64,000 nt of DNA from Grammothele lineata (Eukaryota; Basidiomycota; Agaricomycetes; Polyporales; Polyporaceae), in contig NDFF03000325.1 of NCBI GenBank assembly GCA_002150815.3, positions 124,001 through 188,000 on the forward strand. Direction: 5' to 3'. Both the position numbers and the translations under genes were made by a program. Under the pieces are notes generated by a model, which was not told the origin of the DNA, made no database searches, and saw nothing but the letters and a program-made list of their open reading frames with translations. Positions 32,785 through 46,310 of the stretch are shown here, piece by piece; the first letter of the stretch is position 1; each line of letters starts with the position of its first letter.

Positions 32785-34400
32785 ATGCCTCCTGCCGCTG
32801 GGAGACGCATAGGCGATGACTTTGTGGACGACTCCGACTCGGATGTCTCTATAACCGGTCTGGACGATGACCACAACAAGACGAAGGGGAAGGGGAAGGG
32901 CAAAGCTGTAGACAAGCGGAAGAAGGACAAAGGGAAGGGAAAGGCCAAGGACGTGAGTACTTATCGTCTTAGAGCATTGCAATTTGCTGATACCCTCGAA
33001 GCAAGCTTATGCGTGGGAGGCCACGTTTACGCGATCTTGGGACACGGTACAGGAGGATGAAGCTGGACGGCTTGAGGGCGCGGTCCAAGACCTCATCGCT
33101 CGTGGGCGTAGACGGAGGTCGGTGTTTCATCATCACCTAGATGTCTTCGCGTCGAATACGTCTTCCTTCAGGTTACTTGCACCTGCGGCCGCGATTCGAC
33201 GAACAATCATCCGGCACCTTGTCCTTGTCCTTGACTTATCATCCGCTATGATGGACCGCGATATGCGACCGACACGTTTTGACCTCATGCTGCAATACGC
33301 CAGGGAGTTTGTGACGGAGTGGTTTGACCAAAATCCTCTGGGTCAGATAGGAGTGGTTGGGATGAGAGGCGGTCTTGGGGAGCGGGTGGGAGAGATGTCT
33401 GGTATGTTTTACGTCCTCGGTGTACCTCTCCCGCTTCTATATGCGAGAGAACTTTCAGGCAATCCCCAAGATGTGCTCAAAGCTATATCTGAGCGACATA
33501 AACTCGAACCCAACGGCGAACCAAGTCTTCAAAACGCCGTGGAGATGGCACGAAGTAGCATGAGCCACCTCCCGACGCATTCCTCGCGCGAGATCGTGGT
33601 CATATACGGCTCGCTCACCACGTGTGACCCCGGGAACATTCATGACACCCTGGATGAGTGTGTGAAGGACCGCATACGTATATCCATTGTCGCTCTCGCA
33701 GCTGAGATGAAGATATGTCGCGACATGTGCGAGAAAACGGGCGGTACGTCCACCCTTACCCCGTCTCTGACGTTGACTAGATGTCCTTCTAGGAGTGTTT
33801 GGTGTAGCGATGAATGAGGGACACTTCAAAGACCTCCTTTTCGAACTGATCCCTCCACCTGCCCAAAGAGCCGCGACACGCACGGGTGGCGGGACAGCTG
33901 CCGCGGATCTCATGATCATGGGTTTTCCGATGCGCCTACCCGACACATCCCCGCCGTCCCTATGTGTGTGCCACTCCCAGATGAAGAGCGAGGGCTTCCT
34001 GTGTCCACGTTGTCTAGCGAAGGTGTGCGACGTCCCGACCGATTGCGACATTTGCGGCCTGATGATCGTCAGCTCGCCGCATCTCGCGCGAAGCTACCAT
34101 CATCTATTCCCCGTCAAGCCCTATGCTGCAGTGTGAGTATCTGCGCATATGCCGCGGCTCGTACCCGTACTCATCTCCGATGGTAGGATGACAATAGAAG
34201 ACTCGTCTACCGCGAGTAAGCGATGCCATGGATGCGCAGTAGCCTTTCGAAACACGCCATCAACCATGGTCGGTGCGTCCGGCGAGGGATTGAGTCCATA
34301 CGGTCGGTATCGTTGTCCCGATTGTATCAACGACTTCTGTACAGACTGCGACGTGTTCGTGCACGACGTAGTGCATTGCTGTCCGGGCTGTGGCAAATGA
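32785..34400 (+). CDS. SSL1: TFIIH core subunit SSL1 (p44 homologue)
   Basis: Component of the TFIIH core, acting in transcription initiation and nucleotide-excision repair, where p44 stimulates the XPD helicase. 453 aa from six phase-checked exons: 32785-32952, 33002-33117, 33172-33401, 33450-33743, 33793-34132 and 34187-34400. An N-terminal Lys/Gly-rich linker (KGKGKGK type) precedes the Ssl1/vWA domain: [70 protein letters not shown] and [14 protein letters not shown]. The C-terminus has the zinc-binding modules: [20 protein letters not shown] with [14 protein letters not shown], then the C4C4-type [26 protein letters not shown]. Length matches yeast Ssl1 (about 460). Essential housekeeping gene, nuclear. 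Intron 2 is 54 nt and in frame, so it could be wrongly retained by automatic gene callers. Confidence 0.96.
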
Positions 34401-37340
34401 ATGTCGTTCGCCCCGAGCTCGCCCAGTGTGCGCTACCGTTTCTTCCTTTCCACTACGTTCAGGCGTGTCGGTTTACCTCAAATCTGGACCAGTCGAGGCC
34501 AGTGAGTCCGATCACCCATCGGGTTTTGTCTCGCCACTGTCTCGCCACTCATTCACAGTGCTGTTCTACAGAGTAGCGGAACGGCCGCCACCATACGGCG
34601 CATCGATCGCGCACCCCATTCAGTTGCGCCTCGAAGACGTCGCCCGCGCAACGTCCGCTCCCAAAATCCGCGGACCACCCTCACTACGGCGCGGTAAGGC
34701 AAGAGCATCAAGGATTAGTCCGTGAACACCCTCGGCAGCTGCGGTTATGAAACGGCTGCCTGACGCACCTCCGCCCTTATATGAACTGGTTCTCGGAAAT
34801 CTGTATCCCGGAAATCTGTATCCCATGGAGATCTCCGCGTGGAGGTCGTTCTCGCGACTCGGCCTGGCTGGAGATCCGTGCGCATGATTCGCTAGTCCCG
34901 CGCCGCCGGATATGACCCGCCCACGTGGAGGTTACATCCAAGCTCGGTAGAGCCACCCGGTCGAGAACGAGACCGGAAGGGTCGTGGCGGAAGGTCGGAG
35001 CTTGTACGCAGAGAGCGTCGAGTCCAGCCGTGCTTTGCCTAGATTGTTGGGCAGGGGGCACAGAACTCCCGGAGGAGGCGTGTCCCAAGCGCGCCATACA
35101 CTTCTCGGGGCTCCTGTTCGCGCAGCTAGAGTGAGCGAGAAAGTGTCGATGATTCCGCGGCTCTACGAAGTTCGCTAACTCCCATTCGTCGGCCTGGCAG
35201 GCAATCCATATGGCGACGAGCCCATATCGGTAGAAAACCGATCCAGATCGATCCAACAAGGCACGCGTCGTAACGGCACGTGGCCGTGACGCGTCGCGTC
35301 ATCCAATACCGAGCGGCGGACTCTCAGGCCAGCCGCAAACGCTTTCCCCCTGACTTTCCACGTGTGTACGTTTGTGTTATCAAACAAGGATATAGACTTT
35401 CTTCGGCACAGCATCTGGCCGGGGTATGAGCAACTAGCTCGATCATATCCGAGCCATCACCGAGGACATCGAAACAAGACGAACCAAATCAGTCATGCTG
35501 GTTAATCTGGTCCGGGGTACGATATTCCAGCTGGATACAAGTCGTGACGAGTAGAGCGGCGCGTTGCCGCAGTACGGCGAAGCTTCCTTGACGACGGTCT
35601 GGGCCATGTGGTGGTTTCCTGGAGGCCGGGCTGAGCATTACGCACGTGACGCACGAAGTGAGTCGCCGAACTTGCGTTTCCAGAATCGATCTTGATCACA
35701 GGCTTTAGACCACCTCGAGCGATTCTGCTTAGTCGCCGTCGGTCCCGGCATCCGAATACCTGGCGCAATGCGGAGTTCTTCAGGGTTCCGTTTTCAAAGT
35801 TGGGCACTCAGACATCCAGTGTATAGCCCACGACAGCGGTTCTGATGTTCGCCCGTGTCGCACGACTTCATTCGAGGCTTTCTCTTGTGGATCGCCGTGC
35901 TGGGCAGACATGGGTACAGTCGTACGACAGCTTTCCCGCAGGTGAACGCGTCGGCGCGAGCAATGCGTCAACCTGGCTGTAGTATGCATGCTCAAGAGCC
36001 AGAGCACGCCTAGAGTGTTCTTCAACCCCTACATTCGATCGCGCATTCACTCACTATGTTCAACGGCTAGCGGCATTTCACGCATGATGGTATCGCTCAC
36101 AATCCACGGACGTCGTTATTCACACGGATCAATCGTTGTACGTCTTAACGACGCCTCCCCGGTTCCGAGTATGTCCCTAGATCCCACAGAGCTCTCGGTC
36201 TCTGCTCCCGACACGTCCACGACCCTTCCGCGGAGATGTCCGCGGAGAAGCAGATCGAGCTCTCGTGTTTTCTGACCTACAACGCTGAGGCGGAGGGAAC
36301 TACGGGGAAATGTGGAATGCCGGGGCAGCAAGATGATTTTGCCACTAGTCGAAGGACGTCGATTTCTTCATTCGCGCGGAGAGCGAGGCCGTGTCGTGAG
36401 ACTCTTCCGGCCCAGACGACAAGTATGGCAACGCATGGATCATTCCGTTGTCCGGCGTGTTTTTGAAAGATGCACCCTGTGCCTCGAGCGTTTGGCATCG
36501 GACCCTTGACCACGTTCGACGGGCTGTCTTGGCTTCCAGAAGCACAGAGAATGTAGAAGAATGATCTAAGGCGAGATCTACCCACCCTTGCCTGTCCCTC
36601 CGGATGCGCACGGTGAGTGGCAGGGACGCGTTCCGTATGCAACTTAGTCGTTCTCGACATAGAATGTATTGATGACCTCTTTTGTGTCATGCCAGAAGCC
36701 ATCTGTCTCCATACTCAGGACCACGCGGGTGCTTGGCCGGACCGGCATCCGCGTTTCGAAGAGTAGCGTAGAGGTTGACAGCCCTGATCCTGCTGTGATA
36801 AGTTTGAGTTCAGCCATGGCCCCGGGGAAATAAACTTAGTCTTTACATAACGGGGCACCATAGCGCCGGGATCGGGACAATAACCGTGGCGGCGGAGTTA
36901 CAGACAACCAAAAGAGTGAACGCGAGAGACAATGCATAGCAAGAAGACGATAGATTACAATTGCACTGCTACATGCCAGATGCAGTCCGGGAAGAGAGCA
37001 CGCATCGAGACTTGTGAAGGAGGCGATACATGGAAAGCAGGCGAAAGCTATAGCTAAGTTACGAAGAGACGCGGATTACAAGCGGAGACGGGATGGTTCA
37101 GATTCAGGCGGGAAAGGGGAAGCACGCTCCAGGCAAAGGGAGTGGCGCTGGACGAAAGCCGTGTGATCGCAATCCTATCAGACTTCGTCAGCTCAGCGCA
37201 CCCATTGAGAGCAGCATGGCGCCCTCCGCTGCAGCGCGCACGGAGTCGCGGCAAAAACTCACGCGGGAGATGTTGAGAGGCTCATGCTCCTTCGACGCGA
37301 TGCGCGCGATCGCAGCCGCGTCCCCAGGCGGGCGCGCGGA
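34401..37340. other. gene-poor interval
   Basis: About 2.9 kb with only short conflicting ORFs. A near-perfect direct duplication of a GGAAATCTGTATCCC unit occurs near 34795-34825, and TCTCGCCACT is repeated near 34530-34550. No transposon domain, tRNA or family motif was seen. Confidence 0.5.
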
Positions 37341-37851
37341 TTATGAGTCCGCTTCTTCCTGCTCGCCGCCTTCCATGCTATCCACGACGCCAAGCCAAGG
37401 CGAAGGATCTGCGAGCATCTGCTGGTATTGTGCCTCAGTGATGCGCCGGAAGCGGATCGAGCCGTCGCGCCAGCCCCGGAGTAGCAGCTCGAGCTTGGGC
37501 AGGTTGGAGACGTCGCTGAGGTTCCTGAACGGGACCTCGTTAAGCGGCCAGCCCTCGATGCGAACGAGGTAGCGCTGCACGACGTTCTTCATGTACGCCT
37601 TGCGACTCCACCCCATTGCCGCGTTAGGGTCGCCCGTAATCATGCCTACAGGGGAACGAAAATTGAGGTCAGCATCGAGTCAAAGCGCGAGAGGGTAAGA
37701 GGCGCGATGGTGGCGCCCCGGTGCGATACTCGCATAGATGTTCCTTGATCAGTTTGCGCAGGTCTGAGCGAGCCTCGGTCATGCGCTCGCTGTAGGATGG
37801 TTTCTGGTTAAGGCGGAAAGTGTGCTGCATGTCCTGGAAGGAATGTTGCAT
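37341..37851 (-). CDS. hypothetical protein, possibly disrupted
   Basis: The C-terminal exon (37341 to about 37645) is clearly coding-like: AYMKNVVQRYLVRIEGWPLN, EVPFRNLSDVSNLPKLELLL, RGWRDGSIRFRRITEAQYQQ, ending EEADS and TAA. The YxVxIxGWPxxxxPFxNLS pattern recurs, to my recollection, in uncharacterised Agaricomycete proteins. The upstream exon from ATG 37851 (MQHSFQDMQHTFRLNQKPSY, then SDLRKLIKEHL) is plausible. However, the only good donor (GTATCG after CTATGCGA) leaves two bases, whereas the acceptor (CTGTAG|GC ATG) needs one. Either an exon is missed, the second exon starts at its own ATG (37643), or there is a 1-nt lesion. A TATATA lies at 37947-37952. Confidence 0.5.
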
Positions 37852-37946
37852 GTACGGGGATGAGGTGGCTCAGAGCGGAGTTGAAGTTGTACAGAAGGGA
37901 GGAGGAGGTGGATATTTGCCGAAGTGATGGCCACAAACGGCCTTTC

Positions 37947-37952
37947 TATATA
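37947..37952 (-). promoter_or_regulatory. TATA box of the 37851 gene
   Basis: TATATA on the minus strand, 96 nt upstream of the ATG. Confidence 0.45.
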
Positions 37953-40900
37953 CAAGCGCGACCCACGCACATGAGAAGGAGGCACCCTACCCATCCTCGG
38001 CCGCAGGCGAGAGTCCGCGGAACCCATCTCCGACATCGTGGCCGCGGGCGAGGCGAGAGCGAAGCGCGGCTGCACGCCGTGTCCACCGCGCGGGCTGTTC
38101 CCTTCTGCGCAACACGGCGACCGCAGGGGCCGCTCCTCGCCCGGGTCGCGCCTCTGAGGAAACGTGCCGCGAGTGCCCAGCGGCGGGGAGAAAGTTTGTC
38201 ACCTGGCTCGTCAGTTCGCTTCGATCCGCTTCTACCACGTGCTGCACTGCGCGCCCGCGCGGTGCTAATCGCGCAGGAATCTCTTCAGGCGAGGCTGAGG
38301 GGGTCCGCTCTGGGCAAACCTGGGTCGGGTCCCCGACCCTCCCGAAGGAATGAGCTCAGTGTGTATACCGCCGGGGAACTCGAAGCGTTGGGCTCTCCTC
38401 CGCGCGCGGGGCTGGAATCTGATAGCGACGACCTCCGTATTTCTGACCGGCATTTTGGCGAAGGTTCGGCATCGCGTAGGAGCTGGTGTATACGGAACCA
38501 GGTCAGGTGCGGACACAAGCTACCGGCAGAGGCGTAAGCGGTTTTGGGTGCTCGAGATTGAGATGCAGCATTTGGAGCACACACCAACTTTTCGTCGCCG
38601 GACGATGGCGGGAAGATAAGTCTCGGTAGTTATCTTCTCCATATGTGGCACCTTTGTTTTCCCTCGAGCCCGACATTCGGGATTTTTGCCGAGCCAGTGT
38701 GTCAGATGCCTCAGGGCTCTGTGGGGGCGTGAACGCATGCCATGGAACATAGTCGAGGGACCGCGAAGGGGCAATTGACTTCTGAGCTCACAGACAAAAC
38801 CCCCCGAATACGCACCCTTGTACCGAATTGGCGCAGAAACGCACCGGCAGCTCGCAGACGCGCAGCCCGGACACATCCTAGACAGGCACCGATCTCGCAG
38901 GCGCGTGCGCCCCCCAGAAATTGACTATCGGCGCTCTCATACACGTTGTCCAGTGTGCCGCCGGCGAGGTACGCTTGCAGCTCCCGAGGCCCAAGCGGGC
39001 AACGGCGGAGACCGGCCGGACTACAGAGGTGCCGCAGCTGGTGTTCTGGACTGTCCCGAATTGATCCCGCTCTATGACGGCGATGAATGCGCTCATGCTG
39101 GACGACGCGATGTGCCCTGACTACCAGCGCCTGGCCCGCTGTGGCCCAAAGAGACCAATGAATTGGTACTTACATGTGGCGCAGCCCGGCCGCCGATTCG
39201 GGGGACTGGTCCTCGGCGGAGAAGACAAAGGAGCGTTCACGGACCGAGGCAAACCTGTTGCTAAGTCAAATGTTATGGCGGATGAATACCTCCTGCGAGA
39301 CGGAAGCTCACCAGTCACCGACGTAATTGAAGGCGGCCGAAACGGGCAGAGAGCTTGCCTTTTCTAGGGAATCTACATGCTGTGGGCACGACGTTGGTCA
39401 CGGAGGCAGCGGCGCGATTAACCTTCACAACTTGCGAGCACGATGAAAGCTTCGCGGCATGTTAACGAGCCAATCAGCCAAGCTAACCAAAGTTGTAATA
39501 CTTTTCGAATGCGATGAACGAATGCGGAAGCCCCAGCAGGCTAAAGCCATCAGACATGGATGATGCCACTAGTGTCGCTACCCTGAACATCCGTCGGTAC
39601 ATGTTACGTTCACAGGTCCCGACTGCGTGCACGGTGCTGGACGCCTTCCGCAAGTACCCGGTCCGTATTCTGGAATTGTGATGGATGACACATGCTAATC
39701 CCTAACGCGGAAATGCGTAACCCATGTTACAGGCGTCATCAGCAAATGTGTCTCGCGAAGCTACAGAACGGGCCGGCCTCGCACCGTGAAAGTTATAGGG
39801 TGCCGCTGAGGGGCGTCTCGTCCGCGCAAGCTCAGTGATGTATGACCGGGCATAGCAGGATGAACCCCTCTCAAGTTGGAAGCAAAGTGACGGCATTCCT
39901 ATGAGCAGAAGAGAGTTACGGCAGAAAGTCAGTGAAGACTCCCTGCGGTGGTATTTACCAGATTAACGGGGCGCTGACCTCCGTAACTACATATAGGTCC
40001 CATTTGTAAATCGCAGCGGCCACTCTGAGAAGAGATTTGATATCTAGGGCTGGTCTAGATGGGACTGGGCGAAGGCAGCTGGGCGCACGGCCTGGCACGA
40101 GTCCGGTGGAAGTACCGGAGAACCTTGCTAAGCATTCAACCACAGTATGCCTATCTATGATTACTTGAGGTGAGAGCGACGGTAAGACACCGACATGGAG
40201 TGAGAAAGAACCAGAAACTTCCGAACTTACTAGCGATGAACTTTGAGGATCTGTGGTACGGGTGCGATGGTTGTGTCGCACGCAAACGGCAACGAAGAAA
40301 GTGATATCCGTATGTGAATTCTTTGGCCAGTTCAAACGGAAGGATCGCTACAGAGTATAGACAGCCAAGGGCTCGCGCAAATCTTCATGTGCGTCGAGCT
40401 GCAGGCTGACAAGGCGCGTTGGGAGAGGGCGAACCGTAAGCCATCGTCTCGGAAGCTATTTAATTCAGATTGAAGGGGTCAGAAGGGCATGGGTGCTGAG
40501 TTTGATTGACATTCGCTGAATTGTATCAGCCTACAAGAAGAAGTCGTTCAAGGTATAAGCGCACAAGTTGTATGAAAAGCCAGTAGGTAGTACGTTGTAA
40601 TGATGCAGTGATGACGGTTGAAGGGAAAGGTGGAGAAGAGGAGTCGAAACCGGGACCTGTTGAATACTAACCGAACCGGATCAGCTGAGAGGCGAACTGA
40701 TCCCCGCCCGGAACGCTAGAGTCGTGCCTGGCCGACCGTTCCTCCTACCACGACGTTCCCCGACCCGCTTTCTTGCATGCAGAGCTGCACAGTGTAGCAA
40801 AGCGCTACTTGGACTATCACCATATCCTCCATATCCTCTACGTGTTGTACGCTGCAACCACGTACCTCCTGCAACAAACTAGGCTCGAAGTTCTACAATC

Positions 40901-43900
40901 ATGTCCTTGTCTCGGATCCACGTATGTGTTTTAATCGGCCAGCACGGTGAATGTCTCGACGATGATTGAGCAGAGGGAGTTATTGTTGCCTCTTGTGAGT
41001 TAATTGACCTCTCATTTCCGGCTGTATGCGCACGTCCATATCCCTTCTTCCCTCAAGCATTGAGGTATGACCGTCTCGATAGTCTTCGTATGACCAAGCA
41101 CGACTATCGAAGTGCACGTGGTGCAATATATCTCCTCAATACCATGCGAAAGCAACCTACTTTAGGAGGCTCGCCCTCACATCGACTGCTTTGACACCGC
41201 GTCTGGGGCTGCACCATAAATTCAGCTACGTGTTGCGTCTTGTCTGGCGTCTCGACATTGCGTCGTCCGAGACATCATGTTCACGTCAATGGCAGCCTGA
41301 GGAAAACTATTTTGATCTTCCTATTTCGGAGCTCGATATGTTTCCTGGAAACCCCCAGCCAACTGCGATAGAACTACGTACGGCCGTATGACGCAGGTGG
41401 GTAAACATTCCTGATCCTATGCCCTAGGCTCTTTCTGATAGAACTTCTGCCCCAGAACGTCTCGGGGCTCACATATTGTCTTCTTGGATCCGGATTACTT
41501 TAGTCGATATTCTCAACGTCAAGGTGAGAATGCGCCCACACGATAAGCTTTGCGGCCCCCGTGTGCCAGATCACGCAGCAGGGAGCTCGTTCCATGGCGT
41601 TATGCCATATCAGGCCTTGGCTTCCCCGCGGTAACATGTCGGAGCTCGGGGAGAGTCTGTTTCCATTTGCTAGTCGGCTTCCTTTTCTACAAGCCTCGGT
41701 ACGTGTTAGACTCTCTATATCGCTGCTGTCTCTGACATCCCTTCAACAGGTTGTGCATATCCTAAATGGCATAGTCATCACTCTTATGTACGTGATTTGA
41801 CGGTAACGTTGTCATCGTCTAACATCGTCATCGTGTCCCTGAATGACTCTTTAGGTTCACATCGACGCCAATGAGTTTAGGAGCAACGCTTATTCCAGAG
41901 CAACAGATCTTTTGTCGGGACCGGGACGATCCACGAATTACCGCATCGATGGCGATATGCAAACTCGTGATATTATCTCCTCTAGGTTTGCCGACCAAGC
42001 GATGAAGCCCTTTCTCCGCCGTGCTTGCAACTGCCCCTTGTCGATTCCTGCAATTCAGAATGCGTTTCGTTACCTGAACACTCGTGATCATTGAACCTGC
42101 CCGGCACGACATCGCGCCGGTGCGTTCTAGTGTACGTTCTTCGCATAATAACGCTGTGTTGGGACACATGTATCTTCTTCGCGTTAGGTTACGCTCACCT
42201 CTCGCGTACTCAAGTCTAAGTATCAACTGTCTGAGGTTCGACCACGGCAAGCCAGCAAAGAACGGAAGCTTGCTCTGGGATCCGAGCACAGGGAATGTGC
42301 TGTACGACGCCTGCCGAAAAGCCCGACCGATGTTCGCCACTAGCATATCTGCGGACTCCGGGTCACCGGGAACAGAGCTAAGATGCCCGCGGTCCGTTAG
42401 AACACATGGGTCGAATGATGCGCAAGTCCCCGGTCTCTCTCGTTTACCCAAAAGGGCAATGTTGTGGCCGGTTCACGCTCCAGCGGCGGCGCCGGTAAGT
42501 AATCGGCTAAGAACGCCGGTTCCGAACTCGCGAGCAACCGGGCTGGGGGCTGACCTCGCTTTGCAGTGGGGGTACGCTCGCAGATCAAGCTGTCGGATGC
42601 GCCGCGATCACCGTAGTGTGCATTCGAAGACGTGTTGATCACGGCCCAAGCGGCGACTCCTTGGGCGCGGGAGAAACGATGATGCCATGGCCCGCCGTTG
42701 AAGCGCGGCGGGGAGAGGGCTTCGCCGTGCCACGCGGATCCGGCGTGCGCCGCTAGCAGCAGGTATGCGCTCCCGGTCAACTTGCCTTCCCCAATGTCCG
42801 TTGGCTGAGGGTTGTACTAGAACTCATCGCGTTAACAGGCGTATGTGCACGGCGGGACGGAGGCCGCGAAAGGTTATTCACTTGCATCAAGCGGCGTTGT
42901 AGCGTCGTCTGTATGACGAAGTCTACCTAGGCTTCGCTCACCGCTCGCTATCGTCGCGCATGTTCGGATGGCTGGGAGCGTGATGCGCCAGAAGGTGCGT
43001 TACGTTCAGGCTGCGCCGCCCGCCCGCCCTAGTGCTCCTTCTGACGTTGTCGCCAGGGCGCGATCATGGCCCCGGGGCCGTCCAAGCCTCCACAGTCAAT
43101 CTTGTATACCAGCATGAGGCGCAGTGTGCGAAAAAGAATCAGCTGTCTGCTTCGATGTCTCTCTTGCCTGGCTCACGTAAGCACTCGGTCGGGGTCCAGA
43201 CTTGACAGTATTTTTTGCCGAGACATTTCTCTTCAATCCTGTGCTGACTAGCATCGTCTGTCCCTTGCTACGCAGGTGTACACGTCTGTTCTCGGGGAGC
43301 TATCAACGTATTCGTGCCGGACGCGCGGGAAGACCTGTCTGCAAAAGTCTAGGTGGAAGGATGTTCCATAACTTCTGCCGGCTCGACACTAGGAAAACTC
43401 CAGTGTGGGACCTGCCTATTCTGTCCCTCAGCTTGTCCATCGAATTTCGGTTCTGGGGCTCCGCCCCCAAGGCGTCCTTCGGGAATGAACATCTTCCGCA
43501 GCAAATCGGCCGTGTGAAGGCGGACGTGGGTCCACTGTGGGTGTGGGGAAGCGAGGAGGCGTCTGGAGAGGCGCCTCGCCCTCGACGAGTTTTGACGCTT
43601 TCAGCAGCAGATCAGAGTGAGCACACCACATATGACGATGAAGAGTCGGGGACCTGACGCTCCCCGCTCAGAATTAATCACTCGTGGGCACCCGCGCCAT
43701 CAGGGTCGCATTCTACAAATTAAAACCGCTAGTGTTTGAGACGCCGCTCATTCTCAACCAGCCGAACCGACAGGGATTCATCGCCTATCAAGATCTTCCG
43801 CCGAGAAGATGTGATGGTGGGCGGAAGGCGGGAACGTATGCCGCTGGCGTGTGCGAAGACTTACGACCCCACCCGAGTGTCTCAGCACGACCATAGCTCG

Positions 43901-44006
43901 TAGGAACGCATTCCAATTGTGGGGTATGTCAGAATCTCTTGGTCACATCCGGATAGTTCGCTGATCATCTTCGGTTAAGGTTGTGCACCCACAACCGACG
44001 TCGCCG

Positions 44007-44014
44007 TATATATT
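44007..44014 (+). promoter_or_regulatory. TATA box of the first acyl-CoA oxidase
   Basis: TATATATT, 137 nt before the ATG at 44151. Confidence 0.55.
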
Positions 44015-44150
44015 CTCCCATGAACGCTGCGCCCTTCAGACGTACCCCGCCGTCTCGACACGATCGACATCGTCCCTCCGAAATTCCTCCCCGGGTCCAG
44101 CCCGTAGCCGCCACTTCTGTCTCCATTTCCCCCCTCACTGCATTGTCGTC

Positions 44151-46310
44151 ATGTCTTCTGAGGGCTTCCCGCGACGCACCCTCCAGCTCACCCAGTCCAA
44201 GCTGTTCACTCAGCCATTGTACTACATGGATCATACCGATCGGGCCCACCTGTCATACGAGAAGGCGAAGGCGATCGGTCTCTCCTACAGTACGCATGCC
44301 TGACTTCGGCTGCTTTCCGCGACTGTTACGATCACCCTTACTAATACTCCATTGACTGGCTTCCCGTAGACATGACCATCGAGGACATCCTGTCGCTGTC
44401 GCCCAAGTTCTGGCAGCTACACACAGACCCCGCGGTTCTCCTCGATGGTGGGGCGGTGACGCTACTCACAATCCAATTCAATCTCTGCTCCGGGACCATC
44501 GCACGATACAGCAAACGTCGCCCAGAGCTCGCCGCGCTCGTCGAAGATCTTCTCCAGTACCGGAAGCAGTGCGTGATTTCGCCTCCCGTCTACCGACATG
44601 TCTCACGGACTGTTGACTGATCCGCCGACGTGTCTTCCAGCGGCCAATTTTTAATGACCGAAATCGGGCACGGGCTCGATATTGGCAACATTGAAACGAC
44701 GGCTACGCTTTTGCCGTCAGGGGGATTCATTCTGCACTCACCCACGCCTGCTTCCGCGAAGTATGTCTCTTCCTCGCGTATCACCTCTCATCGTCTTAAC
44801 GACAACCGGTCGCAGATTCATGCCGCCGACCGTACCAGCTGGCCTTCCTTGTGTCGCGGTCGTGTTCGCAAAGCTAATTGTGGATGGGGAAGACCGAGGA
44901 CACCGGCCGTTCGTCGTACCCCTCAACGATGGGAAACAGATGTGCACCGGTGTTCAATCCAGGTGATTATTATGGCCTCCGACTCTTCCAGCTCCTTTCT
45001 GTCCCTGGCGGTCGCAGATTTCTGATGGCTTGTTGGCGCAGACTGCTTCCTTTCCGCGAAGGTCCCAATCCCCTTACGCACGCGATCACCACCTTCACCA
45101 ACGTACGGCTTCCCCCGACCGCGCTGCTTGGAAGTCTCGACAAACCAAAGAACATCCATGCCAACCTCATGGACATCATCTCACGTATCAACGTCGGCAC
45201 GATCGCGCTCGGGTGCCTCGCTCTCCCATTCCTTCAATGCTACGCGACAATCGGGACTCTCTACTCCCTCCGCCGCAAGATCGGCCCCGCCGCCGACCCC
45301 GAACGGCGAACACCCATCCTATCCTTCCGCACGCAGCAGGCCCCCGTGCTTGCCGCGGCTGCGAACGCGTACGTGCTCCAGGCGCTACAGCGCTGGGCAA
45401 TTGGGCAGTTCTGCACGGGACGCGACACGCGCGTCCGTGCGGGCCTCGCGGCGGTCTTCAAGGCCGTTATGGTTCAGCATGCGCAGCAGGGCGCGATTGC
45501 CGTGTCCGAGCGGTGTGGCGCGCAGGGACTCTTCGCGCATAACCAGATTTCCCGTCTCTGGGTACGTTCGAGTTCGCGCTCCTACTCTGATCGCCGGGGC
45601 CCCCGTAGCTAACCATTCCCGTCCGGGGCACTTGCAGAATGAGACGCGCGGGATTGCGATTGCCGAAGGCGACATCTTGGGTCTTGCCATTAGTAAGCCT
45701 CCACTCCTCCGGCGCATCACCCCGCGCGCTGATGTCCCCCTCCACCTCTGTAGAGCTGGTGAATGAATTGCTCCTCGGCCGTTTTTCCCTCCCAGCACCG
45801 GAAGACCCGCAGTCGCTTCTCGCGCAACACGAAGCTGGCCTCTTCGCCGAACTCCGCGCCATCGTGTCGAATGCCGACCACCGTAGCGTAGAGGTCAGCC
45901 GGCGCGTGCTTCCGTACTGCCAGCCAGCGATGGAAGCCATCGGGCATCGAATGGCCTACGACGCCGCCGTCGCAGCAGGGGTCCGGCCCTGCCTCGTCGA
46001 CCTCTACGTCGCGAACGTCGTCAAGCTGGATCCGGCGTGGTATGCGGAACACGCAGGGTTCGGCCGCGCCAAGCAGCAGGAGCTGGAGGCGCGCGCGCAC
46101 GACGAGGCGCTCCCCATCTTGGGCGACCTCGTCCGGGAGATGGACGTGTTCGCGTATGTGAACGCGCCTATCGCGAGCGACTCGACCTGGGACGCATTCG
46201 TTGATGGGCTCAAGGTCTTCCGGGGCAACGCTCATGTGGATGCGTTCGACACGGACGCGCGGCGGCGCGCTGAAGTCGAGGACGCCGGGATGGTGAGGTC
46301 TCACCTCTGA
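44151..46310 (+). CDS. acyl-CoA oxidase-like flavoprotein, copy 1
   Basis: Peroxisomal beta-oxidation type oxidase: FAD-dependent desaturation of acyl-CoA, passing electrons to O2. 578 aa from seven phase-checked exons: 44151-44289, 44370-44568, 44641-44760, 44816-44962, 45042-45561, 45638-45692 and 45754-46310. The middle domain shows MTEIGHGLDIGNIETTAT and GGFILHSPTPASAK, the family's substrate/FAD region, then MPPTVPAGLPCVAVVFAKLI and RPFVVPLNDGKQMCTGV. The C-terminal helical domain has SFRTQQAPVLAAAANAYVLQ, ERCGAQGLFAHNQI and GIAIAEGDILGLAI. The Glu of AEGD aligns with the catalytic base of known oxidases. The protein ends MVRSHL, where SHL fits the PTS1 peroxisomal signal. It is shorter than yeast Pox1 (748) or mammalian ACOX1 (about 660), lacking part of the N- and C-terminal domains. 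Every intron position is shared with the copy at 52567. Confidence 0.9.

Larger units (their letters stand above)
37852..44150. other. 6.3-kb gene-poor interval
   Basis: No supported gene. The longest ORFs (41828-42451 minus, 207 codons; 37860-38537 plus, 225 codons) have biased composition or no recognisable motif. 41000-41800 and 43060-43660 contain GT-AG-bounded fragments that could be relics of multi-exon genes, but I cannot assemble a protein. A TATATATT at 44007-44014 belongs to the next gene. No terminal repeats or transposase motif seen. Confidence 0.45.

Noticed and set aside
41828..42451. 207-codon minus-strand ORF with an LRQLILRLEY stretch, possible F-box/LRR remnant
   Set aside because: A single leucine-rich stretch is not enough, and no repeated LRR or F-box motif follows.
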